Origin: Haplomitrium mnioides
Lineage: Eukaryota; Marchantiophyta; Haplomitriopsida; Calobryales
Direction of reading: 5' to 3'
DNA length: 26,259 nt
Assembly: GCA_049999725.1 (NCBI GenBank)
Contig: JBNGIS010007896.1
Location: 1 to 26,259 of the forward strand
This document shows positions 22,575-26,259 of this stretch, in pieces. Under the pieces are notes generated by a model. That model saw only the letters and a program-made list of their open reading frames with translations. It searched no databases and was not told where the DNA came from. Positions within the stretch are counted from its first letter, which is position 1. Each line of letters begins with the position of its first letter. The position numbers and the translations under genes were made by a program.

Positions 22575-22998
22575 GTTGAAGGCCCAGGATCTTTGATTTG
22601 CATCCTCATCTTGCTCGACTAAAAAGAGTTCCATAATCTGGTCAAAGGCCTAGGATCTCTGGGTGTATCCTCGTTGATGGATCTTTCTCATTCAGCAAGA
22701 CACACTTGCTCTTTCTATGCAGCTCCAGAATCCTCCATCAAATCCCAAACATCAAAGCACACTTCCCACGCAGCTCCACAATCCTCCATCAAATCTCAAG
22801 CATCAAAGAATACAAACTGCGGCGACAAGGGGCCAAAAATGGAGAAAGGCCCTTCTTAAATACCCCTTTAACCCTAGCTCTATTTTGCTTTTTTCCCCAT
22901 TTAACCTCATCCGTTGATGTAGATCTTGTCTGTTGATTTAATGGCATTTCCTCTTGAGGCTCCATAGCTTAGGTTAAATCATTAATTTAACATAAAAT
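22575..22998 (+). repeat. dispersed direct repeat, right copy (candidate degenerate 3' LTR)
   Basis: Same ordered blocks as 14981-15310, ending in the identical TTAATTTAACATAAAAT. This copy has an extra partial first block (AAGGCCCAGGATC at about 22580) and a 51-base internal tandem duplication beginning GCAGCTCCA at 22719 and 22770, which makes it longer. It also keeps TTAAATACCCCTTTAAC and the CCGTTGATG-AGATCTTGTC block. The short frames at 22674-22936 lie within this repeat and are not genes. If these copies are LTRs, both have diverged strongly. Confidence 0.75.
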
Positions 22999-23310
22999 AC
23001 TATTTTTGTATTTCCTCTTAAGTACTCACTCTTTTGACAAAACGATTTTCACACACGGACATATACACACAAGCGCAGATAGCTGACACACATGTACTTA
23101 CAGAGGAACTTCCTTGTGAGCTGATGATACTGCTAGGACTTCTTGATACTTGTACTTGCAAAACTAATATAAAAATATGATTAAAGTAATATGATAAACA
23201 TTTTTTGAACTCAATTCCTCTTTCTGTGATGATGTCCACTTATGCTCGTTGATGCCTTTGATACTCCCCTTGTCTCCATTTCGAGTCTAATAGAATGACA
23301 ACTCACAAAA
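22999..23310. other. unassigned AT-rich spacer
   Basis: About 310 bases between the right direct repeat and the minus-strand LTR. A minus-strand open frame at 23018-23239 has no recognisable domain. Nothing else is supported. Confidence 0.5.
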
Positions 23311-23520
23311 TGTTTAAAGAAGAAAAGAATAAAAGTAAGCACTCATTAGCTCATATCATATATCATATTGTTATCTTCTCCTCATCTCTCACATCTTCAC
23401 TATTCTCATATCTTAAACATATGGGTATAACCATATGTTTTTATAGTGAAGTTAGATTAGTGTTCTTATTAACTAGTCTAATATAACTTAGATCTTAACT
23501 ATATACACTATATCTTAACA
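23311..23520 (-). repeat. probable 3' LTR of the minus-strand copia fragment
   Basis: On the minus strand the LTR starts TGTTAAGATATAG directly after a GGGGAG polypurine end, the standard copia junction, so the boundary at 23520 is firm. A TATAAAAAC box (23445-23437) sits about 75 bases inside, as expected for a U3 promoter. Beside it is a perfect 10-base inverted repeat, AAACATATGG / CCATATGTTT (23415-23424 and 23431-23440), with a 6-base loop. The other boundary is a guess: ...CTTTAAACA ending at 23311 gives the required CA and a length of 210 bases. No second LTR copy is present for comparison. Confidence 0.65.
23437..23445 (-). promoter_or_regulatory. TATA-box candidate in the LTR U3
   Basis: Minus strand TATAAAAAC, about 75 bases after the TGTTAAG LTR start. 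Position and sequence fit a copia U3 core promoter. It overlaps the right arm of the 10-base inverted repeat. Activity is not shown. Confidence 0.5.
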
Positions 23521-23529
23521 CTCCCCATT
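23521..23529 (-). other. polypurine tract of the minus-strand copia fragment
   Basis: AATGGGGAG on the minus strand directly precedes TGTTAAGATATAG. A polypurine tract touching a TGTT LTR start is the classic plus-strand priming site of plant copia elements. It lies about 200 bases after the Pol stop. Confidence 0.8.
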
Positions 23530-23731
23530 GGCTATAATATTGGAATGTTACAAACAAACAATAAGATATAGTTATCTAGTATACAAACTCCATCAATTCA
23601 TGTCTTAGATGTTCTTATGCAAGATAACTTTGTTGCCTTGTTGAAACCCTCTCATACTCCTACAAATGAAAGAGTACAACCACCTAGATCTACGGAAACA
23701 TAGATGAGAAAAAGAAAATAATGACATCATG

Positions 23732-24181
23732 TCAACTGTCCAAGAGTTGAGAGAGTCGATGTAGACCAATGTTGTCAAAATGGAGCCGATGAAGAGTTGG
23801 AGTCAAAGACTTCGTAAACAAGTCACCTTGATTGTCCTTGCCTGCAATAACCTGCACAGAAATAGTCTCATCCTACTGCTCATGAGTAAAGAAGAACTTC
23901 AGCGCAATGTCCTTGATGCAGTTTCCCTTAATAAATCTCTTGGAAACCTGCTCTACACACACCAAATTATCTTCATACAAAACAGTAAGATTAGTCAAAC
24001 AAGGCAAACTAAGATGAGCACCTATATGATCAATCATCCTCCTAAACCAAATACACTCCTTGCTAGCTTTATACATTGCTATAATCTCTACATGATTAGA
24101 AGAGGTATAAGATAATGTTTGCTTAGTACTCTTCCAATATATAGCAATACGGCCATATAGGAACATATAGCCGGTTTAACA
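23732..24181 (-). pseudogene. copia RNase H / Pol C-terminal fragment
   Basis: The minus-strand frame begins around TGYMFLYGRIAIYWKSTKQT and continues SSNHVEIIAMYKASKECIWF, RRMIDHIGAH and VLYEDN, then FIKGN and FFFTHEQ. A TAG at 23873-23875 interrupts it. The same frame goes on with KDNQGDLFTKSLTPTLHRLH, the conserved Pol terminus, to a stop at 23732-23734. A TAA at 24176-24178 stands where the family has Gln in SQTGY. No integrase or reverse transcriptase precedes it. It is a truncated non-functional fragment, although the last 140 codons are well preserved. Confidence 0.9.
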
Positions 24182-24559
24182 GCCGCTACTTTGAACCAGG
24201 AACCGCTACTGAGTTCCTGTTTCACTTGGCAGTTGAAATTTTTTTTCCAAAGATTTGTCATTAAAAAACATCAAATTTAAGACTAAAATCTTCTTTTCAA
24301 AAAAAATTGTTTTTTATGAACAAAAAATGCATATTTTCTATTTAGACTATATTTGAAATATTTTGTTTAGAAAGAAAACTTAAAAAACAAACATTTTGGT
24401 TATTCGTATATTTTGAAAAAACTTGACACTATTGTGAATAAATTAAACTCATCAAAAAGTAAATAAAATATATATCTTTCGGTAGAAAAAAACTACAGGA
24501 AAACATAAATGTCCATTCGGGTAAGGACTTTAAACTTGACTTTGAGTATCGTAGCCAAC
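24182..24559. other. AT-rich spacer
   Basis: About 380 bases, dominated by A and T runs from 24235 to 24480. Near 24190-24220 a short phrase CCGCTACT occurs twice. The minus-strand frame at 24429-24686 overlaps the neighbouring minisatellite and has no domain. Nothing is annotated. Confidence 0.5.
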
Positions 24560-24905
24560 AAAGTCTATGCAAGCATAAACTCCAAACCAGAACCGTAAAG
24601 CCTATGCACGCATAGACTCCGAACAAGAATCCTAAATCCTCTGCGTGCTTAGACTCTAAACAAGAACAACGAAGCCATGCATGCATGGACTTTCAACTAA
24701 AATCCTAGATCCAAAACACGCCAGGCATCTAAAGAAGAACCCTGCAGCCTATGCAAGCATAGACATTGAACAAGAACCCTTTGACCAACGGGTGCAGGAA
24801 CTCTGAACAACAACCTTACAGCTTAAGTGCGCAGGGAAACCGAATAAGAACTACAAAGCCTTAATGTGTAAAGACACTAAACAATGTGCAAAGACTCCAA
24901 ATTAT
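24560..24905 (+). repeat. second, degenerate minisatellite of ~37-bp period
   Basis: Three well-preserved units are exactly 37 bases: 24560-24596, 24597-24633 and 24744-24780. Each has the pattern AAGCCTATGCA-GCATAGAC followed by (T/A)CC-GAACAAGAACC. Intervening units (from 24634, 24672 and 24709, and after 24781) are recognisable but more diverged and vary by a few bases. The sequence is unrelated to the large array at 1-14231 despite the same period. Confidence 0.75.
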
Positions 24906-25094
24906 TCTAAGATTAGAAATTGAGTTCAAACCATTCTTGGACTATCAAAAGGGTCAACTTATTCTTAGGGGCAATAAACTGAATCTTGATGAAAAGACTT
25001 GTAGTAGATTGAAAGAGCAACAAGATGAAACTTTTGCAATAAAAATTTGGAAAAAATAAATTTTATTATTGCTGCAAATTGTACAAAGACGTCC
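24906..25094. other. AT-rich intergenic spacer
   Basis: About 190 bases between the minisatellite and the stop codon of the minus-strand gene. It would contain that gene's 3' untranslated region. On the minus strand AATAAA occurs near 25047 and could act as a poly(A) signal shortly after the stop, but this is only a sequence match. Confidence 0.4.
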
Positions 25095-26219
25095 TCAGAC
25101 TCTCTCCTCTTCAGGAGGAATTGTCTCATCTAAATCTACAGACTGAGCATCTGCAGCTATTAGAGAATTCTGTCGAGACTTTCCAGTCCCTGATATTACT
25201 ACAAAGTCACCAGAAGCACCTGCAGTACCAGGAGGAACAGGTTTCTTATGATACGCAAAAACTATCTGTGACTCAGTCACATCGGATGCCAAGAAAGCCA
25301 TCTCCAAAACCCTCTGAGGAATATAAATAGACTGACGTCTATCATATTCCATGGTGATGCAATTTTGCATTAGCTTAAGAGCACAGACAAGGTCTGTGCT
25401 AGACCCATAGCAGAGATCAAGGATCCAATCTTGCTCTATTGATAGATGGTCAATAAAAAAGTTGTACAAAGCTTGCGGTTTCTGATAAACATTCACAAAA
25501 GCATCATCTCTTGGATGTTTAAGCTTGGCAGAAACTGCAAGGAAGCTAAAAAAACTCCGCATTGGTTGCCGAGGAAGTCCGGTTGCAGAAGAAGCTTGCA
25601 AGTTGAAATGGCGCATGCTCCTCTTTCCTTCCTTTGTCCAATACCCCATCGTCCAATACTCGTGGGCATGTGCGATTCTAGGACCACCAGAATGATGTTT
25701 ATTGCTTTTGTTCCTGCAAAAATATAAACAACCACATCAAATATTAGAACGAAAATGCAAGAGAAAAAAAAAACAAAGAAATAAAAAAAATAAAAATGAA
25801 AGAACAACTCACCAGATGTCGTGATCAATTGCATAGCAGACTTCAAAAAGGACATCCTCGACGATGCCAAACTGCTGCGAAGAAAGTATAATTACAAAGG
25901 ACCAAAACTCCGAAGTAGTTATTGCCGCAAAAGATGATACCATGTCGAAAATGTCATCTTTTGAAAATGGCTCCGAATCATCATGCTTACATTCCTTTAG
26001 GTTATAACCGTAAGGAATATCAGCAATAGCCAATGTGAAACACCAAGGTTTCACAAGGCCCTTCAATTGTCGGGCATTGGCCTCCCCGTGGACTTGATAA
26101 AACGCCACGTTGAGACCGTCGACATAAGATAGTAAATCTTCTTCCTCATCTCTCACAACTCCTTATGTTGTGAGAGATGCAACACCACTTTGCTGTCGTG
26201 CTTTCCACTCCCTGGCCTT
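25095..26219 (-). CDS. amino-methyltransferase-like protein (N4-cytosine/N6-adenine DNA methylase fold), two exons, 5' partial
   Basis: The exons are 26156-25813 (5' limit open) and 25713-25095, joined across a 99-base GT-AG intron. The joined frame gives about 320 codons from the GTG at 26156, ending at a stop at 25095-25097. Near residues 42-50 it reads TLAIADIPYG, matching the catalytic motif IV (D/S)PPY with Ile in second place. After about 140 residues comes VNVYQKPQAL (motif X-like KP, about 193). Then WILDLCYGSST at about 211-221 corresponds to the SAM-binding motif I (normally GSGT), followed by CALKLMQNCITMEYD, like the A..LGR..IG.E.D of this family. The order IV, X, I fits the beta class (PF01555 type). 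Such enzymes use S-adenosylmethionine to methylate amino groups of DNA bases. The substituted motifs leave activity doubtful. The last 70 residues are a polar tail. The true start lies upstream, because no in-frame ATG precedes the conserved region. Confidence 0.65.
25714..25812 (-). other. spliceosomal intron (99 bp)
   Basis: On the minus strand the donor is CTG|GTGAGTTG, with its first intron base at 25812. The acceptor is TTTTTGCAG|G, with its last base at 25714. The intron is T-rich, with a CTAAT branch-point candidate about 30 bases before the acceptor (25743-25747). Removing it joins a split TG|G Trp codon and keeps the frame open on both sides, whereas reading through hits a stop at once (25811-25809). 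This is strong evidence for a genuine nuclear gene. Confidence 0.85.
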
Positions 26220-26259
26220 CTGGCAGTGGAGAAGAAAAGCCGGAGGGTAAGAGACCAAC
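26220..26259 (-). other. probable 3' end of an upstream intron
   Basis: The minus strand reads a pyrimidine-rich stretch (CCCTCCGGCTTTTCTTCTCC) and then ACTGCCAG, a good acceptor ending at 26220. The sequence after it (KAREWKARQQSGVASLTT) is in frame with the methyltransferase-like exon but meets TAA at 26163-26165, seven codons before the GTG at 26156 minus spacing residues. Either the exon starts further downstream, or this copy has a premature stop. Confidence 0.45.

Larger units (their letters stand above)
23311..24181 (-). mobile_element. 5'-truncated copia element, minus strand
   Basis: In minus-strand order it contains the end of RNase H and Pol (24181 to 23732), a spacer of about 200 bases, a polypurine tract (23529-23521) and a probable 3' LTR (23520 to about 23311). 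Everything upstream of the RNase H GYMF motif is missing; the similarity stops near 24181. Orientation is opposite to the copia relic at 17226-22233, and the sequences differ enough to be separate insertions of separate lineages. It has fewer disabling changes than the plus-strand relic. Confidence 0.85.

Noticed and set aside
24429-24686. 85-codon minus-strand frame with Cys-rich translation
   Set aside because: It covers the degenerate minisatellite at 24560 onward and has no family resemblance.
25493-25870. 125-codon minus-strand frame with a hydrophobic, signal-like segment
   Set aside because: Its hydrophobic part is the translated T-rich intron at 25714-25812, and the rest is the wrong phase of exon 2.

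Overview
The window looks like nuclear DNA of a land plant with a repeat-rich genome. It carries Ty1/copia retrotransposon remains of the plant type on both strands, one spliceosomal GT-AG intron in a gene at the right end, a very large minisatellite array, and scaffold gaps of 10, 10 and 100 N. The species cannot be named from the sequence. Nothing here resembles a bacterial operon.

Layout. (1) 1-14231: one continuous array of about 380 copies of a 37-base unit that starts outside the window and stops sharply at 14231. The plus strand is pyrimidine-rich and nearly free of G. The unit has no stop codon in any of the three plus-strand phases, so very long but almost certainly meaningless reading frames run through it. 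Inside the array I can trace three larger-scale repeat levels: a duplicated block offset by about 3.3 kb, an 18-unit period of about 663 bases, and a 6-unit period of exactly 222 bases near the right edge. (2) 14232-17225: mostly unrecognised sequence with one copy of a dispersed direct repeat (14981-15310) and a weak copia protease-like relic (16492-16633). (3) 17226-22233: a decayed plus-strand copia element with gag, protease, integrase, reverse transcriptase and RNase H in the expected order. It is broken by about two dozen stops and several frameshifts, and three catalytic Asp codons now read Asn. Its reverse transcriptase is split by an in-frame array of 36-base and then 48-base repeats (20491-21004). 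(4) 22575-22998: a second copy of the dispersed direct repeat, so the pair brackets the copia relic and could be its degenerate LTRs. (5) 23311-24181: a 5'-truncated copia fragment on the minus strand with RNase H, polypurine tract and a probable 3' LTR. (6) 24560-24905: an unrelated degenerate minisatellite, also close to 37 bases in period. (7) 25095-26219, minus strand: a two-exon gene fragment for an amino-methyltransferase-like protein (N4-cytosine/N6-adenine type), with a DIPYG catalytic motif and a degenerate glycine-rich SAM motif. Its 5' part lies beyond the window and an in-frame TAA interrupts the likely upstream exon.

No cooperating set of host genes is visible. The two items most worth following up are the methyltransferase-like gene, a family rare in eukaryotes, and the frame-preserving repeat array inside the reverse transcriptase.
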